A stretch of 5,585 nucleotides of DNA from an uncultured Bacteriovorax sp. (lineage in GTDB: Bacteria; Bdellovibrionota; Bacteriovoracia; Bacteriovoracales; Bacteriovoracaceae): positions 1-5,585 of the forward strand of contig CAMLKK010000100.1 of the NCBI GenBank assembly GCA_946480715.1. The letters run 5' to 3'. This document shows positions 1 to 5,471 of the stretch, in pieces. Within the stretch, counting starts at the first letter, position 1. Each line of letters opens with the position of its first letter. The translations under genes and the position numbers were made by a program. Under the pieces are notes generated by a model. The model was given only the letters and a program-made list of their open reading frames with translations. It ran no database searches and was not told the origin of the DNA.

Positions 1-2
1 AT

Positions 3-443
3 ATGGCCATGGGAAGTTCAAACCAAAACTCAGGTGATGATGACGCTATCGTCGCTGAGATTAACATGACTCCGCTGATTGATATCATGCTCGTTCTTCT
101 TATTATTTTCATGGTGACATCGACTGCAGCTCTGGAGTCGGGTCTTGATATTGAGTTGCCGAAAACACAAATCACGAATGAAAAGAAACAAGACGAAATT
201 CTTATCATCACATTAGATAAAAGTGGAAAAGTTGCTCTTCAAGGAAAGTATGTTGCTGAAGCTGATCTTGCTCAAACAATGACAGCGAAGCTTGCAGAAC
301 TGAAAACTGAATCAGTTATTCTTGAAGGTGATACGCAGGCGTTTTTAGGAAAGGCCGTAGAGATTATGGATATTGCTAAAAGTGCGGGCGCAAAAAACTT
401 TTCAATCGCCGCTGAAGAAGATGCATCTAAGCGAGTTAAATAA
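3..443 (+). CDS. exbD: ExbD/TolR-family biopolymer transport protein
   Basis: Inner-membrane stator component of an ExbB/ExbD-type motor, which uses the proton gradient to energise a TonB-like partner. The 146-residue product has the classic layout: a short acidic cytoplasmic N-terminus, one membrane segment at about residues 22-41, then a periplasmic domain of about 100 residues. The start of the membrane segment carries the family signature NMTPLIDIMLVLLIIFMV, with Asp27 matching the proton-pathway Asp25 of E. coli ExbD. The length is normal for the family. The gene begins at the very edge of the window, so its ribosome binding site cannot be seen; the ATG at position 9 is an alternative start and an upstream start cannot be excluded. 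The TonB-like gene follows after 17 bases, indicating one operon, and an ExbB gene is expected just upstream, outside the window. The substrate or process being energised cannot be told from this gene alone. Confidence 0.93.
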   Translation: MAMGSSNQNSGDDDAIVAEINMTPLIDIMLVLLIIFMVTSTAALESGLDIELPKTQITNEKKQDEILIITLDKSGKVALQGKYVAEADLAQTMTAKLAELKTESVILEGDTQAFLGKAVEIMDIAKSAGAKNFSIAAEEDASKRVK

Positions 444-447
444 ACTC

Positions 448-456
448 GAAGGAAAG
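448..456 (+). promoter_or_regulatory. Shine-Dalgarno site for the TonB-like gene
   Basis: The purine run GAAGGAAAG contains AAGGA at 449-453, seven bases before the ATG at 461. It lies in the 17-base gap after the exbD stop and fixes the start of the next gene. Confidence 0.75.
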
Positions 457-460
457 AATC

Positions 461-1618
461 ATGAGTGCAGCTAGAAAACCACTGTACACACCCGGTGGTG
501 AAGAAACAAAACTAGAAGCTGAAACGAAAAAATTTAATAAACGCGCTCTCATTGGGAGCGTTATTATTCACCTTTTTTTCTTTTTGCTGAAAGTTCCACA
601 ATTGCAAATGGAACATAAATTAAAAGATGATCCAAAACTCATTCCGATTAAGATGGAACTTGTCACTCCTCCTGCGAAAAATCCTATTGTTCGTCAGAAA
701 CTCGAAACAACAGAGACTCCAAAAGTTACTCCGCCTGCAGTTCCTGAGAAAAAAATCGATAACGGAACTGATCGTGTGGTGAAAAATTCGAAAGCATTGG
801 GTGATAAGACACAACAAAAAGTTCAAGATGTTCAAAAAGGTGATCCTGCTTCTAAAAAAAGAGAAGCATATAAACCTGGAACAGATGTTCGTAAGGCCCC
901 TAAGACAACTGTAGGTTCGGGTTCAGCGCCAAGTAAAGTAAAGGCCGTTGATAACAATACAGGTGGATCCGGCGATACTTATCAAGGTATGGACATGACA
1001 AACGTTACGGATTCTATCCGTAAAAGTGGTCAAGGGATTAAAAGAGCGGCGGCCAAAGGTGCTAAAGACGATGGTGGTGCTGGTCGTGGAACTGGCGGCG
1101 GTATCGGAGATGGTGTAGGTGGCGGAGGCGGTGACGGCTTCATTACGGGTTCACCAAACGGTACAGCAAACATTGCAAAAGTAGCAACGAACATTGGTAG
1201 CTTAACAGGATCAGCAAAAGGAAAGATCGATTCTTCTCGTGGATTTGAAGGTCTTGCTTCAAAGGGATCAATCACTGTTGCTGGTGTTCCGGTTGAAAAA
1301 ATTGCTGTTTCACCCATTGACCCTGAAGCTATCAGAAGAATTCTTCGTGATAACATTCCTCAATTCAGATCATGTTACCAGCGCGATCTTGATATCACGA
1401 GAAATGCAGACGGCCTTCAAGGGCGTGTAAATTTCAAGTTCAAAATCATGGGTGATGGATCTGTTTCAAACTCTTCAGTTTCGAGCGAAGAAATCACAAG
1501 TGACCGCGTTCGTGATTGTGTTCTCAATGTACTTAACGGAATTCGTTTCCCTTCACCAGGGAATGGACGAACAGTTGATGTCTCTCAGCCAATGAACTTT
1601 TATCCAAAAAGAATCTAA
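461..1618 (+). CDS. TonB-like energy transducer with AgmX/PglI-type C-terminal domain
   Basis: Predicted inner-membrane-anchored, periplasm-spanning protein that transmits ExbB/ExbD motor energy towards the outer membrane. Of its 385 residues, about 1-28 are cytoplasmic and about 29-45 form a single membrane helix. That helix contains Ser33-x3-His37, the same SxxxH spacing as Ser16/His20 of E. coli TonB, which are needed for coupling to ExbB/D. A Pro/Lys-rich stretch (60-150) and a Gly-rich linker (about 204-226) follow. The C-terminal domain (about 284-385) matches the AgmX/PglI tail pattern: CY at Cys305, a G-x-V-x-F-x-F-x-I strand, then DC at Cys353 followed by RFPSP. The two Cys probably form a disulfide. 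AgmX and PglI are Myxococcus gliding (Glt) proteins, so a role in gliding, envelope transport or nutrient uptake is possible; the sequence does not decide. The start is supported by a good Shine-Dalgarno site, and a terminator follows the stop. Confidence 0.88.
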   Translation: MSAARKPLYTPGGEETKLEAETKKFNKRALIGSVIIHLFFFLLKVPQLQMEHKLKDDPKLIPIKMELVTPPAKNPIVRQKLETTETPKVTPPAVPEKKIDNGTDRVVKNSKALGDKTQQKVQDVQKGDPASKKREAYKPGTDVRKAPKTTVGSGSAPSKVKAVDNNTGGSGDTYQGMDMTNVTDSIRKSGQGIKRAAAKGAKDDGGAGRGTGGGIGDGVGGGGGDGFITGSPNGTANIAKVATNIGSLTGSAKGKIDSSRGFEGLASKGSITVAGVPVEKIAVSPIDPEAIRRILRDNIPQFRSCYQRDLDITRNADGLQGRVNFKFKIMGDGSVSNSSVSSEEITSDRVRDCVLNVLNGIRFPSPGNGRTVDVSQPMNFYPKRI

Positions 1619-1621
1619 TAT

Positions 1622-1649
1622 AAGGCCTACTTAGTAGGCCTTTTTTTTT
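1622..1649 (+). terminator. Intrinsic terminator of the exbD/TonB-like operon
   Basis: A perfect 9-bp stem, AAGGCCTAC (1622-1630) paired with GTAGGCCTT (1634-1642), has a 3-base TTA loop and runs into nine T (1641-1649). It begins four bases after the TonB-like stop. It separates the motor operon from the next gene pair, which therefore needs its own promoter or read-through. Confidence 0.92.
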
Positions 1650-1682
1650 ATGTCTGCATCAGTTTTAGTCGACAAGCATTTT

Positions 1683-2387
1683 ATGAAGAATCTCTTGTTG
1701 ATATTTATTCTCTTTCCTCTTCTTACTTTGGCCGTTGAAGTCGATTCATCATGGCAGAGTTTAGCAAAAAAATTATATGATGAAAGCTCCCGAAAAAATT
1801 CAATTGCACAGCTTCGTACAAAACCATCACTTATTGATGAAGTAAAGAGTGGATTGAAGTCATTGGAAGATTTGAAGCTTGCTCTTTTTGTTATTCAAAG
1901 TTTAGAGCTTAAAAAGTTAGATACTGAACTGATTGATCTTTATACAAAGACCAGAGATGAAAAAGTTCTGGATACAGTTTTATTTTTAAATAAGTCAGAA
2001 GTAAAAGCACCACTTAAAACATTTTTGTCTGAGAAATGGGATGTGCTTCGAGATCAAGAACTCATTGTTTTATTAAATGGTGTAGATCCGCTGGTCTTTT
2101 CGCTTACCAATGCTCAACAAATGAAGCTCGTAAATCATGTTAATAGTGATGTCGTTCAAAGTTTTCTTCGCTATCTGTTGAAATTCTCGGAGAGTGGAAA
2201 TTTTCCCCTTGATGTTTGGAAGCAACTTCTCAATCATCCGGCGAAAGAAATTAAATTTGAACTTATAGCAGATATCCACTTACTGAAAAACGTTCCTGAA
2301 GAATTAAAAGCACAAATTAAAAAGACCTGCGAAGGCGCCAGTGAGTTTGAAATGACAGAAGCATGTCGCTTATGGGGTTTTAAATGA
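1683..2387 (+). CDS. Exported all-helical protein of unknown function
   Basis: Not recognised as a known family. The frame is open from an ATG at 1650, but that codon lies directly against the terminator T-run. The ATG at 1683 is preferred because it opens a convincing Sec signal peptide (MKN, then a hydrophobic run to about Ala17, with possible cleavage TLA|VEV). This gives 234 residues. No good Shine-Dalgarno site is visible for either start. After the signal peptide the protein is almost all amphipathic helix, with Leu/Lys/Glu-rich segments of about 30-40 residues that resemble HEAT/ARM-like solenoid repeats; that fold is inferred. There are only two Cys, at 216 and 228 near the C-terminus, which could form a disulfide in the periplasm. 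The stop overlaps the next start in an ATGA, so the two genes are translationally coupled and probably work together. Confidence 0.8.
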   Translation: MKNLLLIFILFPLLTLAVEVDSSWQSLAKKLYDESSRKNSIAQLRTKPSLIDEVKSGLKSLEDLKLALFVIQSLELKKLDTELIDLYTKTRDEKVLDTVLFLNKSEVKAPLKTFLSEKWDVLRDQELIVLLNGVDPLVFSLTNAQQMKLVNHVNSDVVQSFLRYLLKFSESGNFPLDVWKQLLNHPAKEIKFELIADIHLLKNVPEELKAQIKKTCEGASEFEMTEACRLWGFK

Positions 2388-3145
2388 GATTGGTGGCCTT
2401 GATTATTTTCTTTTTGTCATTGAGTGCACGTGCTGATCAGACGGATAATATTTTTCGCTTGTTTGAAGAAGTAAGTAAACGCGTCTCGAATTTGAACAAT
2501 CAAAGTTTAAGAACTATTTGTCAAAGCACATTAGGAACGAAAGCAACTAAGAATGAGATTGATGCTTGTGTTAATTTCTATAAACCCATTATAGATAAAT
2601 CAAAGATTCGCATTGATTACTTCATTGGTTATCTCAATTATGATGAGCGAGTGGTTGATGGTTTTGAAAAAGCGGCCTTCAGAGCTTTTTTACTAAGACC
2701 GTGTGTTGGCAAAGAGACGTTTTGCAGTTTCAAAAGCACCCCTGAAAATCCTGAATACTTTTTTAAAGAGATGACTTGGGCCAATGGGCAAAAAAAGAAA
2801 TTCGAAGTTTATTTGCATAATGCTTCAGTTTCTTCTGATGATTCTAATAATAGAAAATCTAATGCACAAAAAATTAAAAGTGAAAGTGTAAGACGAAAGT
2901 TTATCGAAGCGGCGAGCACTTCAGACGTTCTCATCTATAGCGGTCATTCTCGTTTTGGAGAAGGCCCTGATTTTTTCCCGGAAAAAATGACAGCGAAGGG
3001 AACTGAAGACGTTGGCTTTTATAAAAAAAATAAACCAGGCATGAAAGATTTCACAGAAGGCCTCTCAAAGCGTGAAAAAGATAACTCGCTTTTTATGAAT
3101 ATTATGGCCTCATGTGATTCAAAAAAACATTTTCGGCCACTTTAA
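2384..3145 (+). CDS. Exported caspase-fold-like protein, 5' part (frame broken after the putative catalytic Cys)
   Basis: The readable product is 253 residues. It has a signal peptide (hydrophobic residues 3-14, likely cleavage at SARA|DQ after residue 17), so the protein acts in the periplasm or outside. Residues 181-197 form a hydrophobic strand followed by GHSRFGEGPDF with His188; residues 236-246 form a second strand ending in ASCDS with Cys244. A strand-Gly-His plus later strand-Cys arrangement is how caspase/clan CD peptidases and CHAT domains present their catalytic dyad, so a cysteine peptidase is the best guess. This is inferred from the pattern, not from a recognised family. The start overlaps the upstream stop in an ATGA; a weak GGGG lies six bases before it. 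The in-frame stop comes after five out-of-frame residues (HFRPL), and the real coding sequence continues in the -1 frame to 3330, giving a full product of about 315 residues. Confidence 0.72.
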   Translation: MRLVALIIFFLSLSARADQTDNIFRLFEEVSKRVSNLNNQSLRTICQSTLGTKATKNEIDACVNFYKPIIDKSKIRIDYFIGYLNYDERVVDGFEKAAFRAFLLRPCVGKETFCSFKSTPENPEYFFKEMTWANGQKKKFEVYLHNASVSSDDSNNRKSNAQKIKSESVRRKFIEAASTSDVLIYSGHSRFGEGPDFFPEKMTAKGTEDVGFYKKNKPGMKDFTEGLSKREKDNSLFMNIMASCDSKKHFRPL

Positions 3146-3330
3146 AAAAAGAACCTCAGGGGCCAAAGAATGCGCTTTTATCCAATCGATCTGTCAGTGA
3201 TCATGAGGCGCAAACTTCGATCATAACAACATTGAGTATGTTGTTTGGAGGTCAATGTCCTCTCAGGGATCAGCTCATTCAACAAGGTTTCAGTTTAACT
3301 GCGCTCTCTAATGGACAAAAGAAGAAATAA
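3118..3330 (+). pseudogene. -1 frame continuation of the caspase-like gene (67 codons)
   Basis: The frame one base back from the upstream gene is open from 3118, just after a TGA at 3115-3117, and ends at TAA 3328-3330. From codon 3127 it reads TFSATLKKEPQG, continues through helix- and strand-like sequence, and ends in SNGQKKK. The amino-acid composition is ordinary for a soluble protein and the piece directly extends the conserved Cys244 region, so it looks like the missing C-terminal part of the same domain. It has no start codon or ribosome binding site of its own. The crossing point must lie between 3118 and 3142, an interval that contains the A7 run at 3121-3127. Whether this is a lost base (A8 to A7), a sequencing error or true recoding cannot be settled here. 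The last 23 bases overlap the end of the convergent EVE gene. Confidence 0.7.
3121..3127 (+). other. A7 run, candidate frameshift or slippage site
   Basis: In the upstream frame the run is read as A-AAA-AAA (…TCA AAA AAA CAT…), which fits the X-XXY-YYZ slippery heptamer used for -1 ribosomal frameshifting; a -1 shift here gives the 67-codon extension. Homopolymeric A runs also allow transcriptional slippage and are common sites of indels and sequencing errors. I see no upstream Shine-Dalgarno-like stimulator and only weak downstream pairing (GGCC 3135-3138 with GGCC 3161-3164), so programmed frameshifting is not favoured over a simple indel. Confidence 0.4.
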
Positions 3331-3763
3331 TTTTAAATTCTTCAGGAGTCACAGGATTAATCGAAAGGCGAGAGCCCTTTTGAACGAGTGGCATTTTATC
3401 CAGGCCTTTAGTCTCTTTGATAGTCGTTAAAGTAATGACGTGATCGAACTTCTCAACAAATTCAACTTCTACCATAAACCAACGAGGATTTTCTTTGGTT
3501 GCTTTTGGATCATAGTATTCGCTTTTTTTATCGAATTGCGAAGGATCGGGATGTGATTCTTTAGAGACTTTTGCAAGTCCTGCTACACCTGGAACTTCAC
3601 AGCTTGAATGATAAAAAAGAACGAGATCACCGATCTTCATATCATCACGCATGTAATTTCGAGCTTGGTAGTTGCGGACTCCATCCCATCCGGAGGTTTT
3701 TTTCTTTTTTAGATCATCGATGGAAAAAACATCAGGTTCACTCTTCATCAACCAGTAGCGCAT
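3308..3763 (-). CDS. EVE-domain protein (PUA-like, modified-base binding family)
   Basis: A single-domain EVE protein of 151 residues, the normal length for the bacterial stand-alone family. The hallmarks appear in order: YWLMKSEPDVFSIDDL (3-18), WDGVRNYQARNYMRDDM (26-42), GDLVLFYHSS (45-54), PGVAGLAKV (58-66), YYDPKATKENPRWFMVEVEF (83-102), and the C-terminal MPLVQKGSRLSINPVTPEEF (124-143). EVE domains share the PUA/YTH fold and bind modified bases in DNA or RNA; the natural ligand of this stand-alone type is not established. The start ATG lies three bases after the stop of the solute-binding gene, with a GGAG (3774-3777) inside the end of that gene, so it is co-transcribed and probably coupled. 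It is the last gene of the cluster and converges on the caspase-like gene. No terminator was found after it. It is probably cytoplasmic, as no signal peptide is present. Confidence 0.95.
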   Translation of the reverse strand: MRYWLMKSEPDVFSIDDLKKKKTSGWDGVRNYQARNYMRDDMKIGDLVLFYHSSCEVPGVAGLAKVSKESHPDPSQFDKKSEYYDPKATKENPRWFMVEVEFVEKFDHVITLTTIKETKGLDKMPLVQKGSRLSINPVTPEEFKIISSFVH

Positions 3764-3766
3764 TTT

Positions 3767-4522
3767 TTACGGACTCCATTCTTTCAACGAATATTTGGAG
3801 ATGATCTTATCGAGAGTGCCGTCCTTTCTCAATTCAAGAATGCCATCTGAGAGGATTTTTGCGAATTCTTTAGAGCGGGGATTCTTAGGGGAGAAGCCTA
3901 TATAGAGGTCATCACCTGTCGTGCAGCCTGCGTCCGCATATTGATCGCGGATCTTCTTTTTCTCTGTGTGATAATTAAAGACAAAGGGATTCTCCACAAC
4001 CGTATTGATCTTCCCTGAGTTGAGTTCAACAAGATTTTGTTCCAGTGGATTTTCTCCAGTGGCCTTATAGAGAGATGTGGGATTTTCGTGCATGAACGCC
4101 GTTAGTTCACCTGAATAGGCGTAGGCCTCAACGGTTCCTAACTTTCGATTTGTTAAACTTTTAATGTCGACAAATTCCCATGGATCATTGGTCTTCACAT
4201 AGAAGCATTCTTTATTTGATCCCATACTTTTATCACTGTAGATAAAGTCAGGAGCATCGGCCTTTGTGGTCGCCACTAAGGCCGTCGCTTTCCCTTCGCG
4301 AACACTTTTAATTGCATTCGCCCAGTTGTCGGTTTGATAAACGACGTTATGTCCTCTTCGCTCGAAAATATATTTGGCCACCTCGACCATATAGCCGTTT
4401 TCACTTTTATTTTTTTCTGTTGGTTCACAGTTAAAAGGGCACCACTTATCCGCTTTAAGTACAATTGTTTCAGCTTGTAAGTTGAAAGTGGTGAGTAGAA
4501 GTGTCACTAAAATCAATCGCAC
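3767..4522 (-). CDS. Periplasmic solute-binding protein, family 3 (amino-acid type), orphan
   Basis: A 251-residue extracellular solute-binding protein of the SBP_bac_3 type. A signal peptide covers residues 1-17 (cleavage LQA|ETI). The mature protein starts with the typical strand ETIVLKADKWCPFNCEP, then GYMVEVAKYIFERRGHNV (43-60), NWANAIKSVREGKATALVATT (66-86), a hinge-lobe segment LGTVEAYAYSG (128-138) and the C-terminal LRKDGTLDKIISKY (231-244). Four Cys (28, 32, 106, 200) suggest two disulfides, one of them a tight CPFNC loop. Translation begins at a GTG at 4520-4522, chosen because AAGGA lies nine bases upstream and the signal peptide follows at once. No ABC permease or ATPase gene lies beside it, so it may serve a distant transporter or act as a sensor-type binding protein; the ligand cannot be read from the sequence. 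It is followed three bases later by the EVE gene. Confidence 0.9.
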   Translation of the reverse strand: MRLILVTLLLTTFNLQAETIVLKADKWCPFNCEPTEKNKSENGYMVEVAKYIFERRGHNVVYQTDNWANAIKSVREGKATALVATTKADAPDFIYSDKSMGSNKECFYVKTNDPWEFVDIKSLTNRKLGTVEAYAYSGELTAFMHENPTSLYKATGENPLEQNLVELNSGKINTVVENPFVFNYHTEKKKIRDQYADAGCTTGDDLYIGFSPKNPRSKEFAKILSDGILELRKDGTLDKIISKYSLKEWSP

Positions 4523-4531
4523 AAATTTTAA

Positions 4532-4536
4532 TCCTT
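4532..4536 (-). promoter_or_regulatory. Shine-Dalgarno overlapping the upstream stop codon
   Basis: On the minus strand the small ORF ends in TAAGGA: the TAA stop (4535-4537) shares two bases with the AAGGA ribosome binding site of the solute-binding gene, nine bases before its GTG start. This supports both the GTG start and translational linkage of the two genes. Confidence 0.65.
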
Positions 4537-4816
4537 ATAAAAGATTGAGAAGTTTCATATTTATTTTTTTCGAAGCTTCGTCATTTTGATTCTGTTCAAC
4601 CTTTTTGAAGGTCTTTTGGTCTTCTTGTTTTTTTTCTTCTTTTTTTGATTCGGACTTTTGGTTGTTTGGAGTGGCCGTACCAAGATCCATTTGAACAGAC
4701 TTCTGCTCTGTCGATGTGACAGTTGTATTTTTTAAAGTGTTTTTTCCTATATCGAGTCCGAAGCGACACTCGCTCATGAAATTTTTGAAAAGGGATAGCT
4801 TATTATCAATGTTCAT
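4535..4816 (-). CDS. Small Lys/Glu/Gln-rich protein, unknown
   Basis: A 93-residue open frame with no recognisable family. The first 50 residues are mixed sequence with a single Cys at 17. Residues about 51-85 are low-complexity and highly charged (KSESKKEEKKQEDQK and similar), likely a disordered or helical tail, and the end is hydrophobic (MKLLNLL). There is no signal peptide or membrane segment. Support for it being real: it is preceded by a perfect TATAAT, it ends only 12 bases before the solute-binding gene, and its stop overlaps that gene's Shine-Dalgarno site. Against it: low complexity, no Shine-Dalgarno site for the ATG at 4816, and no known homologue that I recognise. Met14 (ATG at 4775-4777) is an alternative start but also lacks a ribosome binding site. 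Confidence 0.5.
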   Translation of the reverse strand: MNIDNKLSLFKNFMSECRFGLDIGKNTLKNTTVTSTEQKSVQMDLGTATPNNQKSESKKEEKKQEDQKTFKKVEQNQNDEASKKINMKLLNLL

Positions 4817-4824
4817 AGAGAATC

Positions 4825-4830
4825 ATTATA
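4825..4830 (-). promoter_or_regulatory. -10 box of the small ORF/solute-binding/EVE cluster
   Basis: A perfect TATAAT on the minus strand stands eight bases before the ATG at 4816. The -35 region is poor (TTATTT at 4848-4853 with a 17-base spacer) and there is no TGn extension. Transcription would start within two bases of the ATG or at it, so the first gene would be leaderless. This is the only promoter-like site seen for the three-gene cluster. Confidence 0.45.
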
Positions 4831-4894
4831 AGTCAGTATTCTAAATAAAATAAAGATATTACTAATGGGAAAAATATTGAGGATTTAGAGGCCT

Positions 4895-4908
4895 AACCTT
4901 TGAAGGTT
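4895..4908. repeat. Short inverted repeat between the HNH gene and the small ORF
   Basis: AACCTTTGAAGGTT is an inverted repeat lying 18 bases past the HNH stop on the minus strand, in the 109-base gap 4817-4925. No T-run follows it on that strand, although a T7 run (4914-4920 as read on the minus strand) precedes it, so it is not a standard intrinsic terminator. It may still be the 3' hairpin of the HNH mRNA. Confidence 0.3.
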
Positions 4909-4925
4909 CCCTTAAAAAAAGTTCC

Positions 4926-5438
4926 TTAAGAAGCCAATTTTTTGGGGAAGAAGTCCCACCATTCACGAGGATCATCGTCCGATAAGCGAAGACAAAGTTC
5001 CGGGGACCAGCGAGGTTTGCGAGGTGGTCTTAAGAGCTGCATGCCAGAGGCCTTTAAGCTAAGAGATCCCTTTTTGAAGTTGCATGGTTTACAACAAGTC
5101 ACAACGTTTTCCCAATTCGTTCCACCATTATGAGAAACCGGCACAACGTGATCAAAGGTTAGTTCGCAAACGGGTAGTTTGACTGAGCAATATTGACATT
5201 GAAATTGATCGCGGAAGAAAACGTTCATGCGGGTGAATTTAACATTTAGTGAGAGCTGATGACGTTGATAGAGGCGAAGGACTTTAGGCAGGCGATAAGA
5301 AGTGGAGACGGTCCGTATGAGTTTATCCTGATACTCATCTACGACTTCTGCCCGCTGGCTCAAGAGTAGAATCATGGCCTTTTGCCAACTGATAATCTTA
5401 ACGGGGAAATAGTTGCAGTCGAGGAGCAACGTTCTCAT
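4926..5438 (-). CDS. HNH endonuclease family protein
   Basis: A 170-residue protein of the widespread stand-alone bacterial HNH family. The N-terminal part (1-70) is the family's usual leader: LLLDCNYFPVKIISWQKAMILL, then a QRAEVVDEY strand and a PKVLRL segment. The HNH domain (about 72-128) has a zinc-type frame of Cys81-x2-Cys84 and Cys116-x2-Cys119. The catalytic motif is Asp96-His97 (FDHVVPVSHNGG), then Asn111 and Asn120, matching the H-N-H/N spacing. A Pro/Arg/Trp-rich tail (RPPRKPRWSPE…EWWDFF) ends the protein, as in relatives. It is predicted to be a metal-dependent nuclease in the cytoplasm; its physiological target is unknown. No methyltransferase or other restriction gene is adjacent, so it is not evidently part of a restriction system. 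The ATG at 5436-5438 has no Shine-Dalgarno site but lies eight bases after a perfect extended -10. Confidence 0.92.
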   Translation of the reverse strand: MRTLLLDCNYFPVKIISWQKAMILLLSQRAEVVDEYQDKLIRTVSTSYRLPKVLRLYQRHQLSLNVKFTRMNVFFRDQFQCQYCSVKLPVCELTFDHVVPVSHNGGTNWENVVTCCKPCNFKKGSLSLKASGMQLLRPPRKPRWSPELCLRLSDDDPREWWDFFPKKLAS

Positions 5439-5446
5439 TAAAAATT

Positions 5447-5455
5447 ATTATAGCA
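5447..5455 (-). promoter_or_regulatory. Extended -10 promoter of the HNH gene
   Basis: The minus strand reads TGCTATAAT, a full extended -10 (TGn plus perfect TATAAT), with eight bases before the ATG at 5438. The best -35-like hexamer is TTGCCT (5472-5477) at a long 19-base spacing, which an extended -10 does not need. Transcription would begin at or just before the ATG, giving a leaderless or nearly leaderless mRNA. Confidence 0.6.
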
Positions 5456-5471
5456 TAATTCATTTTAGGAG

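Noticed and set aside
620..835. Minus-strand open frame of 71 codons
   Set aside because: Antisense to the TonB-like gene, with unlikely Phe/Cys/Arg-rich composition.
1030..1356. Minus-strand open frame of 108 codons, rich in Pro
   Set aside because: It is the antisense of the Gly-rich linker and following region of the TonB-like gene: Gly codons read backwards as Pro. It has no signals of its own.
1239..1430. Plus-strand open frame of 63 codons
   Set aside because: Out-of-frame shadow inside the strongly supported TonB-like C-terminal region.
1650..1682. Upstream ATG extension of the helical exported protein (11 extra residues)
   Set aside because: The ATG abuts the terminator T-run and would bury the signal peptide behind a polar leader; the ATG at 1683 fits better.
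2073..2279. Minus-strand open frame of 68 codons
   Set aside because: Antisense to the helical exported protein; no promoter or ribosome binding site.
3571..3804. Plus-strand open frame of 77 codons
   Set aside because: Antisense to the clearly recognised EVE gene, with His/Ser-rich composition typical of a shadow.
4276..4464. Minus-strand open frame of 62 codons
   Set aside because: Shifted frame within the solute-binding gene, whose own frame carries the family motifs.
4914..4937. Intrinsic terminator for the HNH gene using the T7 run after its stop
   Set aside because: The only stem before the T-run (TTCT/GGAA around the stop codon) is about four pairs with a wobble, too weak to call.
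4942..5133. Plus-strand open frame of 63 codons
   Set aside because: Antisense to the HNH domain.
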